DNA of 64,000 nt from Bacteroides intestinalis. Its GTDB lineage: Bacteria > Bacteroidota > Bacteroidia > Bacteroidales > Bacteroidaceae. The stretch covers positions 174,089 through 238,088 of the forward strand of contig NZ_QRZF01000008.1 of assembly GCF_003464595.1 (NCBI RefSeq), read 5' to 3'. Made by a program: the position numbers and the translations under genes. The notes below the pieces were generated by a model. The model searched no databases. It saw only the letters and a list, made by a program, of their open reading frames with translations, and was not told the origin of the DNA. Of the stretch, positions 44,860 to 52,607 are shown piece after piece; position 1 is the stretch's first letter, and each line of letters opens with the position of its first letter.

Positions 44860-45303
44860 TTATAATTCTTGATACTCACTCTTTGCATCAAAGCACGGAC
44901 ATGCTTTATGAATAGATGTACTGAGTTGATAATGTCCCAGTATTTTTGCTTGTGGATAGTCTGTTTTCAATTGTCGTAGTAGATCAAGCAACGAGCATTT
45001 CTGTGCATACGTCCTTGTATCAGTCGGTTGCCCTTCCTCATTGAGTCCGCCTTCGTAACAGATACCGATGCTTTTATCATTCCATCCTGTAGCGTGCGCA
45101 CCGATTTGATGAACCGGACGGCAGATGTGTACTTCACCGTCACGTGTGATATAGAAATGATAACCGATGCTTGCAAAACCTCTTGCCAGATGACAACGGC
45201 GAAGAGCTTCTACGGAGAAGTGTCTGTCACAGCGTGTTGCCGAACAATGAACTACCAAGAGGTGTACCTCCCGATAGTTTTGATAGAAACTGCCTGCTTT
45301 CAT
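44860..45303 (-). CDS. N-acetylmuramoyl-L-alanine amidase (Amidase_2)
   Basis: A 147-aa enzyme that cuts the amide bond between MurNAc and the stem peptide. The start at 45303 (MKAGSFYQNYREVHLLVVHCSATR) leaves four bases to the smalltalk gene and has AAAGG in front of it; an earlier in-frame ATG at 45324 lies inside that gene. Zn ligands and active-site parts are VVHCSATR, GYHFYITRDGEVHICRPVHQIGAHATGWNDKSIGICYEGG and ILGHYQLSTSIHKACPCFD. There is no signal peptide, as in phage-type amidases. It is the last gene of a minus-strand cassette with smalltalk and an HU-like protein. Confidence 0.92.
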   Translation of the reverse strand: MKAGSFYQNYREVHLLVVHCSATRCDRHFSVEALRRCHLARGFASIGYHFYITRDGEVHICRPVHQIGAHATGWNDKSIGICYEGGLNEEGQPTDTRTYAQKCSLLDLLRQLKTDYPQAKILGHYQLSTSIHKACPCFDAKSEYQEL

Positions 45304-45307
45304 ACCT

Positions 45308-45412
45308 TTATGCCATGCAGGCATTAAGGCCGAGTACTCCTGCCAGAGCAGAAGCCACGGCAATTACAACTTTGATGATAACACTCCAGGTTGATTTTGA
45401 TTTTTTTTCCAT
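45308..45412 (-). CDS. Smalltalk protein (34-aa peptide)
   Basis: A 34-residue peptide too short for usual gene calling: a charged start MEKKSKSTWS, one hydrophobic stretch (VIIKVVIAVASALAGVLGL) and an end NACMA with a Cys. This matches the very small smalltalk family that lies between the HU-like and amidase genes in many Bacteroides. The ATG is at 45412-45410 and the TAA at 45310-45308. It may be a membrane peptide or minimal lipoprotein; function is unknown. It is probably translationally coupled to the amidase, whose ATG is four bases downstream. Confidence 0.88.
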   Translation of the reverse strand: MEKKSKSTWSVIIKVVIAVASALAGVLGLNACMA

Positions 45413-45451
45413 GCGAATTGTTATTTAGTTATTAGTTATAAGTGATTGGCA

Positions 45452-45502
45452 GCGCAGCCTTTCATTATTAATTCTTTCATTTTTAATTTCTAAAGGCTGC
45501 GC
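45452..45502. terminator. Hairpin after the HU-like gene
   Basis: GCGCAGCCTTT (45452-45462) pairs perfectly with AAAGGCTGCGC (45492-45502) around a 29-base AT-rich loop. It lies 9 bp after the HU-like stop on the minus strand and before the smalltalk gene. It may partly stop transcription between these genes. Confidence 0.55.
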
Positions 45503-45511
45503 CTTTATATT

Positions 45512-46042
45512 CTATCCCAGCGGATCGTCTTCAATACCTCCGTCACCGTCGGTGTCGCCACCACCATCAGGTTTTCCGCCTGAGTTTGAAGAACCGGAAA
45601 TATCTACGGTGGTCTGCCCTGCCTTCTGAGCTTTGAGCAATGCACGTGTTGCTGCACGTGTAGGTACGGGTGAGAAACTCATTCCGGCAAAGATGTCCTT
45701 CAGGTCTTCTCCGGGAACAAATTGGATGTTTACTCCGGTAATATTGGCAGCCGTGAATTTTTCGGCTGTGTCTGCCGCACGACTGTTGATTTGTAACCGG
45801 AATTTTCCCAGGTCTCCGAAGTCCACCTGTTTGCCGGCTCTCAGGCCTCCAATCATATTCTCCACAGTGGAGATGATTACGGCGGCTACGTCCGCTCTAC
45901 TAACGGTGGTCTGGCTTGCTACCTGCTGTCCCAACTCTTTCAGAGTCAGTTCTCCGGTGATTTGTGACTTGGCATAAGCCTTGGGCTCTTCGTCCTGCTT
46001 CTGAGGATTCTTGAGCATTGCAATACTGTAATTCAGTGGCAT
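45512..46042 (-). CDS. HU-like DNA-binding protein
   Basis: A 176-aa protein with an HU/IHF-type domain (about 25-125: ELTLKELGQQVASQTTVSRADVAAVIISTVENMIGGLRAGKQVDFGDLGKFRLQINSR). A linker and a Gly/Asp-rich tail (GGGDTDGDGGIEDDPLG) follow. Such divergent HU proteins of about 140-180 aa are typical companions of the amidase/smalltalk genes in Bacteroides. The acidic tail is unusual for a nucleoid protein and suggests a role other than bulk DNA compaction. A -7 box is found upstream at 46118-46125. Confidence 0.88.
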   Translation of the reverse strand: MPLNYSIAMLKNPQKQDEEPKAYAKSQITGELTLKELGQQVASQTTVSRADVAAVIISTVENMIGGLRAGKQVDFGDLGKFRLQINSRAADTAEKFTAANITGVNIQFVPGEDLKDIFAGMSFSPVPTRAATRALLKAQKAGQTTVDISGSSNSGGKPDGGGDTDGDGGIEDDPLG

Positions 46043-46117
46043 AAGCGATGAATTAAAAATTAATAATTAAAAATTAAACTTTTGCCGGGGAAGGACTTTT
46101 TCTTCTTTCCGACAAGT

Positions 46118-46140
46118 CAAAGATACAACCTCTGAGAGGT
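46118..46140 (-). promoter_or_regulatory. Candidate -7 box with adjacent palindrome for the HU-like gene
   Basis: On the minus strand TATCTTTG (46125-46118) matches TAnnTTTG, 76 bp upstream of the HU-like start. Directly next to it, in the spacer towards the -33 position, lies the perfect 13-bp palindrome ACCTCTGAGAGGT (46128-46140), a possible operator. Other sequence in 46043-46249 is AT-rich, with an ATTAAAAATTAA-type repeat near 46049-46076. Confidence 0.4.
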
Positions 46141-46249
46141 GTGAAAATGAGTGACATTGAGCGGTGATAAACCTGCTTCAGTATAAGTGTTATCTGGTGA
46201 CTTTTTAGTACTTTTATAGCATATAAAGAATCTAAAAAGTTATCGGAAA

Positions 46250-46507
46250 ATGAAGAAAAATGTGAGTGATCAGGGGGCGGATGCTGCCATTGAAGAATGG
46301 CCGGTGCGTCCTTACTCCAAGAGTGAATTGGCGCGTGCTTATGCACCCGAAATAGGAGAGCGTTCCGCGCTCAACCGTTTGTCTCGCTGGATACGTTTTA
46401 ATGAAGCGTTGTATTCTGCTTTGCAGGCAACAGGTTATAGATCGACTCAGCAGATTTTTACATCTAAGCAAGTCGGCCTGATTTTTGAATATTTGGGGAG
46501 ACCTTGA
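46250..46507 (+). CDS. DUF4248 family protein
   Basis: An 85-aa protein with RPYSKSELARAYAPEIGERSALNRLSRWI and a C-terminal TSKQVGLIFEYLGRP, which match the DUF4248 family. The first part looks like a small winged or helix-turn-helix DNA-binding fold. It lies on the plus strand between the HU-like and primase-helicase genes, divergent from the first and convergent with the second. A role in regulating the cassette is possible but unproven. Confidence 0.85.
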   Translation: MKKNVSDQGADAAIEEWPVRPYSKSELARAYAPEIGERSALNRLSRWIRFNEALYSALQATGYRSTQQIFTSKQVGLIFEYLGRP

Positions 46508-46511
46508 AGAA

Positions 46512-46632
46512 GTTGAGAATTGAGAGTTTTATTCTTGCGGCTTCGTTACCGTTCACTTGTGCAAGTGTTGGCTGACAGAGCCGCAAGTGTCGGCCTTCGC
46601 AGCCGCAAGTACCTTCACTCTCAATTCTCAAC
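46512..46632. repeat. Long inverted repeat with inner stem between DUF4248 and the primase-helicase gene
   Basis: GTTGAGAATTGAGAGT (46512-46527) is exactly complementary to 46617-46632. Inside, CTTGCGGCT near 46534 matches AGCCGCAAG copies near 46579 and 46601. The right arm contains the stop codon of the primase-helicase gene. It is probably the shared terminator of two convergent genes, though its length and repeated inner arms are more like a mobile repeat. Confidence 0.65.
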
Positions 46633-48658
46633 TCTCCACTTCTCCAACTTCTCCAAGCCAAGGATTCCGGTCTTTGGTCATGATTTTGCCTTGTGCTTCA
46701 GCCACGATCTGTTCTTCTGACTCACGTTCATCGTAGCGTCCGCAAGTCTGACGAACATACAGTACGCTTCCTGTCTGACACAGGTCTTGGTCGCGAACTT
46801 TCAGCATATCGAGTCGGGTGTAACTCCGGTCCTGTTCCTTGATTCGGGAGATGGAAAAGATGAAATCGGCGAGATTGGCCCAGTTGGCACTTCCCGAAAT
46901 GGTGTACATATCTATGTCTTCCAGTTCGTTTTTTCCGTTCTGCTTTTTTAGGCTGCGCGGATGTGCCACGATGATTACCCAAATGTTGTTGTTGCGTCCC
47001 CATGCCTGCATTTGTGTTAGCATAGCCTTTATGGCTTGCGTTTCGGTGCTGTAGCGTCCCGTTTCCATTTCCATGAAGAGGTACGGGTCGATAATCAGAT
47101 ATTTCAGTGGAGCTGTCCGTCGCACCCTGTCCGCTCGTGCAATGATGTTGGTCGGGGTGGGAGAAATTTCATGCAGGTCGAGGTGCACCATGTGTGTGTT
47201 CAGGAAACTAACTATGGGTTGTAGCTGCTCGCGGGTGTAATTGGCAGTGTTTACTTTGCCCAACATCAACTGGATGAGATGGGCGATATGCTTGTTCTTA
47301 TCAGGCACTTCAAAAGATAGATAGCAGACGTAACGTCCGGTTTTGGCCATCAACCGGCAGGTGAGGTCGTTCAGGAAATCGGTCTTTCCGCTGTTGGGCT
47401 TCCCGGTGGTGATTATCAGTCCGCCCTGATCGGTGGGATGAAAGATGTGATCCGTCAATGGGCCGTATCCCACGTTGTAGCCGTGGTCATATTCTCCATG
47501 CAGAGCATCCAGAATTTCGCTAGTCCGTTCGCTTACAGTGATGATGTCCGAGGTGTGTTGCGGCTCTGCCGATTCGATGATTTCGCGCACCACATTGATG
47601 CCATAGGTAGCAAGTACATCGGATATGTCCTTGCAGTCGCCGGGCAGGATGGTGAGCAGACAACGGGCTCCGAAATAGTCGGTAAGATGTTTGATGAGTG
47701 TACGTCCGGGCAAGTCCCGGTCTCCGCATATCACGATGTCTCGTACCTGATCTAACCAGGGTTCAAAAGCTTCAAAGGTTTTGGCCAAATCGCTGGCAGC
47801 ACCGTTGGGTACGCTGATAACGCAGGGATAACCGGCTTCTTGCAGAGTAAGTACATCTTTTTCGCCCTCGGTGACAATCAGTCGCGGAATATGATCTTCG
47901 GATACCCGCAGCGGATTGATGCAGTCGATATTGTAAGGTACGCAAGGGGTGGTTGGTGAATCCTGACTCCAGAACTTGGTATAACAGACGGGATTTTCTG
48001 TGCCGGTTGCGTTTTCGTCGCTTGTAATTTTAATGGTTGACGGATCACACGAACGGTATTTTACATTTACTGGCTGTCCGTTTACATAGTTTACGTAAGC
48101 GATGCAGTGATATTGGGTTCCGGTGGACTTTTTCTCATCGTCCTTGCCATAGCAGCGGTGTGTGAGACACCCGATACGAGCCTCGATAGCTTTCTCTAAC
48201 GAAATACCTTGGTCTGCAAGATATCGTCTGGCTGCCAACTGATCCTGATCATTCGTTTCCGGATCATTGGTTAAGGGTTTGATTTTGGAAAATACTTCGG
48301 GTGAGAGCTTTTTATAATCTTCGGGAATCATGGGTACTTCCGATGTGCTTTTTCCGCTGATTGTTGAGCTGTTGCTACGTGCTGCATTATTCTCTTTATC
48401 GGTGTAGCGAGTAGTTTTGCTTGTCCCTGTATAGTTTCCGCCGATGTTGCCGGTAAACGATGAATCGCTGTACGGCCGTTCTTCCCAGAAGTCCTTCAGC
48501 TTTCCGTTGAAGTCACATCCGGCGTAGAAGCAATGAAAGGCTCCGGTCTTTTTAGAAATTGAAAGATGTTTTTTCCCGCATTTGGGACATTCAGCAACGA
48601 AATTCTGTCCCGCGTTCTTACGTTCGGGAAAGTCAGAAAGATAATAAAATGGTTTCAT
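46628..48658 (-). CDS. Primase-helicase (toprim + DnaB-like ATPase)
   Basis: A 676-aa protein of the phage T7 gp4/Twinkle layout. An N-terminal zinc finger (CPKCGKKH ... CFYAGC) is followed by a toprim-like domain (LIVTEGEKDVLTLQEAGYPCVISVPNG, then ICGDRDLPGR). A RecA/DnaB-type helicase core comes next, with Walker A TTGKPNSGKTD and Walker B-type LKYLIIDPYLFME, and an arginine-rich C-terminus. It unwinds and primes DNA in phages and some genomic islands. The companions (HU-like, amidase, smalltalk, a split gene upstream) suggest a domesticated phage or island module. Its stop lies in a long inverted repeat. Confidence 0.88.
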   Translation of the reverse strand: MKPFYYLSDFPERKNAGQNFVAECPKCGKKHLSISKKTGAFHCFYAGCDFNGKLKDFWEERPYSDSSFTGNIGGNYTGTSKTTRYTDKENNAARSNSSTISGKSTSEVPMIPEDYKKLSPEVFSKIKPLTNDPETNDQDQLAARRYLADQGISLEKAIEARIGCLTHRCYGKDDEKKSTGTQYHCIAYVNYVNGQPVNVKYRSCDPSTIKITSDENATGTENPVCYTKFWSQDSPTTPCVPYNIDCINPLRVSEDHIPRLIVTEGEKDVLTLQEAGYPCVISVPNGAASDLAKTFEAFEPWLDQVRDIVICGDRDLPGRTLIKHLTDYFGARCLLTILPGDCKDISDVLATYGINVVREIIESAEPQHTSDIITVSERTSEILDALHGEYDHGYNVGYGPLTDHIFHPTDQGGLIITTGKPNSGKTDFLNDLTCRLMAKTGRYVCYLSFEVPDKNKHIAHLIQLMLGKVNTANYTREQLQPIVSFLNTHMVHLDLHEISPTPTNIIARADRVRRTAPLKYLIIDPYLFMEMETGRYSTETQAIKAMLTQMQAWGRNNNIWVIIVAHPRSLKKQNGKNELEDIDMYTISGSANWANLADFIFSISRIKEQDRSYTRLDMLKVRDQDLCQTGSVLYVRQTCGRYDERESEEQIVAEAQGKIMTKDRNPWLGEVGEVES

Positions 48659-48692
48659 TATGATTTATGTAGATTTTATAAGCAGAACGATC

Positions 48693-49399
48693 TCAATTCT
48701 CCTCCTTCCGGAAGGAGGAGTCCCCGCAGGGGGAGGTGGTAGGTAAAACCCATTCCTTGCTCAGCACATTCCAAACCGCATTTCCGGCAGGTCTTGCCTC
48801 CGCATCAGCAGGAATATTCACCGCCCCTTCATCTTTGTCGTCGTAGAATCTCATTTCCGTCTCCGGGTCTGTCCATTCAAACTCATTGACCGGATGATTG
48901 TCGCGTTGGTTCTTCTTCGTTTCTAGGGCAGCTTGTTCCCGTTTCTGCCTGCTGCCCCGTGCCGCATCATTCAGCAAATGCTGTCCGTGTGCCGACTTCA
49001 GTAGATTATTCAACCAGCAGAGCCGTCCGGTATGATTCGACTTCATAAACCGTGCTTGTCCTGCGAAATAGGGAATCAGCAATTCATTGACCAGATAGAC
49101 CAGATTTTCGCACGCGTGTTTTCGGGTAAGTCCTTCATGCATCTGGAACCAGTTGATGAGTGGTGTTAGTATCTGCGCTTTCTGAGCTGAATTTCTGTTG
49201 ATGAGATGGAAAAACTCTTTGGCGGCAGCCAAAGATTCTTCTGTAATAATATCTTTCTTCGAAGATTTATCTTCTAAAGTTGCTTCGCCTTCAGGCGAAA
49301 CCTCTTCGTCAGAAGAGTTCCCTTTAGTATATATATTATATATATTATCCACCGCAAGAGTTTGTGCAAAAGCTTGTGGTAAATTTAGTGATGATTGGG
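48693..49399 (-). pseudogene. 3' part of a gene split by IS66 (unrecognised protein next to the primase-helicase)
   Basis: This is the C-terminal about 235 codons of a protein cut by the IS66 element. From 49399 the minus strand reads in frame through LNLPQAFAQTLAVDNIYNIYTKG, a charged acidic stretch, then KEFFHLINRNSAQKAQILTPLINWFQMHEG and HTGRLCWLNNLLKSA. The end (TSPCGDSSFRKEEN) is encoded by a palindromic repeat. Taking out IS66 and one target copy joins it in frame to 52145-52487, giving 349 aa. I do not recognise the family. A separate product could start only at a weak internal codon such as GTG 49352. Confidence 0.75.
48699..48720. repeat. 22-bp perfect palindrome at a gene's 3' end
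   Basis: CTCCTCCTTCC followed by its exact complement GGAAGGAGGAG, then TCCCCGCAGGGGGAGGTGGT, which holds a second short hairpin. It overlaps the last codons of the split gene. The element resembles a dispersed Bacteroides repeat I recall from other loci; this needs a genome search. Confidence 0.6.
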
Positions 49400-49478
49400 G
49401 TTAGCGTCCAAAAATGACGTATAGGATAAACGCTATAAAAGGCAGAACTTTGCTTTCGTTAAATCAACCGCAAAGTTT

Positions 49479-49853
49479 ATGTATAGTTACAATGATTTTG
49501 AGCGTCTTTTTTTGCGCTACAAATTTGAAGGCCTCCCTGCTGGTGTTTCGATTGAGAAATTCTGTATGTCCAACAAAGTACCTTATAACCTGTTTGAGAA
49601 ATGGTACAAGGATACCCGAAAGAAGATAATTCCTGTTCAGGTTTTTGATGGTCCCTCAACGGAAGCAGGAATGGAGGAAAAGTCTTCACCACTCCCCGAC
49701 CGCAATCCGGAAGTGGGTACTCGGCTTCCTTCTCCTACCGCACTTCGAATCTTGTTGGATATCCGCATGAGCAATGGTGTTCATATCAGTCAGAAGAATT
49801 TGAGCTACGAAGGTTTGAAAAGCCTGGTAGAGAAACTGGAGGGCTTATGTTGA
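49479..49853 (+). CDS. tnpA: IS66 accessory protein TnpA
   Basis: A 124-aa protein with a helix-turn-helix-like start (FERLFLRYKFEGLPAGVSIEKFCMSNKVPYNLFEKWYKDTRKK), as in IS66-type TnpA of Bacteroides. The middle is proline-rich. It overlaps tnpB by 7 bp (ATG at 49847 inside its end), so translation is coupled. It is needed with TnpB and TnpC for transposition in studied IS66 elements. Confidence 0.85.
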   Translation: MYSYNDFERLFLRYKFEGLPAGVSIEKFCMSNKVPYNLFEKWYKDTRKKIIPVQVFDGPSTEAGMEEKSSPLPDRNPEVGTRLPSPTALRILLDIRMSNGVHISQKNLSYEGLKSLVEKLEGLC

Positions 49854-50182
49854 ATATAACAGGACTCAACCGCTTTTTCTTTGTCCGTGATTTCCACGAT
49901 ATGCGCTGTAAGTATGATAAGGTCTTATCCATCATCCATCAACAGTTGGATCGTGAACCGGAAGACGGTGATGTCTTTATCGTGATGTCCAAAGATTTAC
50001 GCCTGGTTCGTTTGTTCAGTTATGATCAACGGTCTTACAGCATGTTTGAGAGACGTTTCAGGCCCGGATACAAGTTTATGCATGTAAGCTATAGTGGTGA
50101 TGAAAAGATTTATTCAATCAATTGGCAGGATGTCATTCTCTTGTTGGAATCCCCTGTTGTTAAAAAGTTGATAGTCAAATAA
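49847..50182 (+). CDS. tnpB: IS66 accessory protein TnpB
   Basis: A 111-aa basic protein of the IS66 Orf2 type. The typical stretches are DVFIVMSKDLRLVRLFSYDQRSYSMFERRFRPGY and the closing LLLESPVVKKLIVK. It is the second of the three IS66 genes, overlapping tnpA and 78 bp ahead of the transposase gene. Confidence 0.88.
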   Translation: MLNITGLNRFFFVRDFHDMRCKYDKVLSIIHQQLDREPEDGDVFIVMSKDLRLVRLFSYDQRSYSMFERRFRPGYKFMHVSYSGDEKIYSINWQDVILLLESPVVKKLIVK

Positions 50183-50260
50183 TTAACAAGTAAAAAGTAG
50201 CGGAAATATTCTTTTATTTCATTGTTTTTTTGTATCTTTGAAGCAACAAAGCTACTGAAT

Positions 50261-52036
50261 ATGAATGAGTTTGAAAGAATGAGACTGCTTTCTTCCGCAA
50301 GGAAGCTGAAGGAACGTGAGGAGACTCCCGAACCTTTTGAAGACCCATATTCAGATATGACTCCGGAGGAAAAATCAAAAATGATAATAGAGCTGATGGC
50401 TGCCCGTGATCGGGACGCTGAACGCATCCGACGTGACGAGGCCCGGATAGATGAACTGTTGTTCAAGGTTGACGAACTGTTGTCTTTGCAGAAGGCTGCC
50501 ATGTCCGCAGAAAAAGAGCGTGACGATTATAAAGAGATGAACAGTAATCTGTTGTCAAAAATAACAGCCTTGGAAGAGCAGCTAAAAGTCCGCAACAAGA
50601 ACCTTTATGGTGTTAAGAGCCAGAAGGGAATCTATAAAAAGAAGCGGGAGATCGAAGAGGACCATACCCGTGACAAGGATGATTTCGACGGTACTCCCCA
50701 ATCCCCCGGCTCCTCCTTGCCGCAGCATGGTGAGGCTCCCGCGCGGGAAGAGGACGTGGAGACAAAATCAAAAGAGGCCCGTCTTTATCGTCAGGGACTT
50801 TCTTACCGTGTCATGAGTGCCGACAATACGGTTTGTCATGACAGTGATATCCGCCAGCTGCCCGCAGGCGCCATCATCATCAAACGTTTCCGTAAATATG
50901 CCTATGAGCAGATAAGCAGGCTTGTGGAGCATGATTACGAGGTTATCCGCTATAAGACGCCGGACGGGAAAATCCACGAAGGCTATTTCCCTTTCATCGG
51001 GCAGCCTGAAATCATTGACGTTGTTCCGGGAACGCACGCTTCCGGTTCTTTCCTTGCTTATCTGGCTTTCAACAAATATGTTCTTGATACCCCTCTTTAT
51101 CGTGAAATGTACAGGTTGTCGGGTGAGTCAATGCATTTGAGTCGTATGAGCCTGACCAATTGGTTGGAGAAAGGCTCCGCCCATTTCTGCGGTCTGATTA
51201 GTTATCTTAAGAATACTTGTTTGGAAAAGGATTCCATTGTGAACTGTGATGAGACCTGGTGCCGGGTAAAGCGTGAAGGATGCTATAAGAAGAAATACAT
51301 CTGGTGCCTGGTCAACAGACTGTCCAAAGTGGTTATCTATTGCTACGAGGACGGTTCCAGGGGACGGGATGCCCTGAGGCATATTCTGGGAGACAGTCAG
51401 GTGAAAGCCCTTCAGTCAGACGGCTACAATGTCTATATGTATCTGGATGACCATATGGTCGATATAGAACATCTCTGTTGTATGGCTCATGCCCGTGCTA
51501 AATTCAAGTATGCGTTTGAACAGGGCGGTGATAAGGATGCCGCATTCATATTGGAGCTGATAGGTGAGCTTTACAAACTGGAGCGGGAGTATGAAGAAGG
51601 CAGGTTGTCCCCCGGACAGATAAGGCTTTGCCGGAATAATTTAAAGACCAAAGAAATAATCATAAAGTTACGCAGCAAGCTTGACGTCCTGCTCAGCGAT
51701 GATCATCCGCCCCGCGGAGAGTTGATGGACAAGGCCATAAATTATATGAATACTTTCTGGACTCAGCTGTTCGCCTACTTGAATGACGGCTCTTATTCAA
51801 TCGACAATTCCATTGCCGAACGTTTTATCCGCCCCTTGGCCGGTGAGCGGAAGAACTCGTTATTTTTCGGAAGTGACAGGATGGCCCGCGTCTCAGCGAT
51901 ATATCATACCATCATCTCCACATGTAAGATGCAGGGTGTGTCTGTGCTGGATTATTTCAAGAGATTTTTCAGCGAAATTGTTAAAGGACGTAGGGATTAT
52001 GAACATTTATTGCCCTTGACTATCGGATTGAACTAA
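50261..52036 (+). CDS. tnpC: IS66 transposase TnpC
   Basis: A 591-aa DDE transposase from the ATG at 50261. A TAnnTTTG box (50233-50240) precedes it. It has an N-terminal coiled coil and a zinc-finger/HTH region (RVMSADNTVCHDSDIRQLPAGAIIIKRF). The catalytic core shows DDE residues in IVNCDETWCRV, ALQSDGYNVYMYL and SIDNSIAERFIRPLAGERKNSLFFGS (Glu). The C-terminal IS66 tail (STCKMQGVSVLDYFKRFF) is complete. No frame disruption is seen, so the element may still be mobile. Confidence 0.95.
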   Translation: MNEFERMRLLSSARKLKEREETPEPFEDPYSDMTPEEKSKMIIELMAARDRDAERIRRDEARIDELLFKVDELLSLQKAAMSAEKERDDYKEMNSNLLSKITALEEQLKVRNKNLYGVKSQKGIYKKKREIEEDHTRDKDDFDGTPQSPGSSLPQHGEAPAREEDVETKSKEARLYRQGLSYRVMSADNTVCHDSDIRQLPAGAIIIKRFRKYAYEQISRLVEHDYEVIRYKTPDGKIHEGYFPFIGQPEIIDVVPGTHASGSFLAYLAFNKYVLDTPLYREMYRLSGESMHLSRMSLTNWLEKGSAHFCGLISYLKNTCLEKDSIVNCDETWCRVKREGCYKKKYIWCLVNRLSKVVIYCYEDGSRGRDALRHILGDSQVKALQSDGYNVYMYLDDHMVDIEHLCCMAHARAKFKYAFEQGGDKDAAFILELIGELYKLEREYEEGRLSPGQIRLCRNNLKTKEIIIKLRSKLDVLLSDDHPPRGELMDKAINYMNTFWTQLFAYLNDGSYSIDNSIAERFIRPLAGERKNSLFFGSDRMARVSAIYHTIISTCKMQGVSVLDYFKRFFSEIVKGRRDYEHLLPLTIGLN

Positions 52037-52135
52037 CAACAAATCTTAAAAATCAATATCCTTTTTGACGTTATTTATAAGGAAACCGCTTTGTGGCGGC
52101 TTTCCTTGGGGGACACGTCAAAATTGGACGCTAAC

Positions 52136-52487
52136 ATGATTGGGGTGTTTTGTTATCCTCTTTTGTCTCTAATTTAGAATTTTCGTCGTGGCATAGCGGA
52201 GAATAAAAGGCTTTAATCTGTTTTTGATTCTCGTCCACAATGAATTTGAAAGACTGACTCGTCTTTACAGCTTCGATGAGTGATTGGGTGGTGGAAAATC
52301 TCAGTGACATCTTGATGTCGTAGAAGTTCTCTACCGGATAGATGTGCTTATCATTCATGTAAGCAATCATTCCGAGGTATAGATCGAGCAGTTTGGGTAT
52401 AGTGGAGTCTGTTATTTTTCGACTTCTCCATATCTTGATTGTTTTTTGCAGTTCTGTAATGGAAATGGTTGTTTTTAGTGCTTTCAT
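52136..52487 (-). pseudogene. 5' part of the gene split by IS66
   Basis: The N-terminal 114 codons of the split gene, starting ATG 52487. They read MKALKTTISITELQKTIKIW, then IPKLLDLYLGMIAYMNDKHIYP, then KFIVDENQKQIKAFYSPLCHDE. The frame enters IS66 after SerCys and stops at once. Rejoined to 48693-49399 it gives one 349-aa protein next to the primase-helicase. I do not recognise its family; it may be a replication or packaging partner. It is divergent from the HTH gene at 52608. Confidence 0.75.
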
Positions 52488-52538
52488 TGCTTGTTGTTTT
52501 TAAATCTGCGGTGAAGTTACGTAGAAAGGGGAAAAGCA

Positions 52539-52560
52539 TCGTACCAACATGTTGGTACGA
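52539..52560. promoter_or_regulatory. 22-bp perfect palindrome, probable operator
   Basis: TCGTACCAACA followed by its exact complement TGTTGGTACGA at 52539-52560 in the 120-bp gap between the divergent split gene and the HTH gene. A second dyad, GATAAT-ATA-ATTATC, is at 52563-52577. The location fits the binding site of a dimeric regulator such as the HTH protein encoded next to it. Confidence 0.65.
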
Positions 52561-52607
52561 TTGATAATATAATTATCGAATTTTAACATTAAATTTTATA
52601 GAGAGCC

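Larger units (their letters stand above)
49400..52135 (+). mobile_element. IS66 family insertion sequence, complete
   Basis: A 2736-bp element bounded by 21-bp imperfect terminal inverted repeats: GTTAGCGTCCAA...TGACGT at 49400-49420, matched by the complement of 52115-52135 at 18 of 21 positions. It carries the three usual genes tnpA, tnpB and tnpC. It is flanked by the direct repeat ATGATTGGG (49391-49399 and 52136-52144), 9 bp or 10 with the shared G. IS66 elements usually give 8 bp. All three genes look intact. It splits a minus-strand gene whose frame is restored by removal of the element. Confidence 0.93.

Noticed and set aside
49414..49629. A 71-codon plus-strand frame at the left end of IS66
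   Set aside because: It overlaps the tnpA start in another frame and resembles nothing known from IS66.
50110..50502. A Ser-rich 130-codon antisense frame in IS66
   Set aside because: Antisense to the charged coiled-coil start of the transposase, which gives Ser/Ile-rich shadows.
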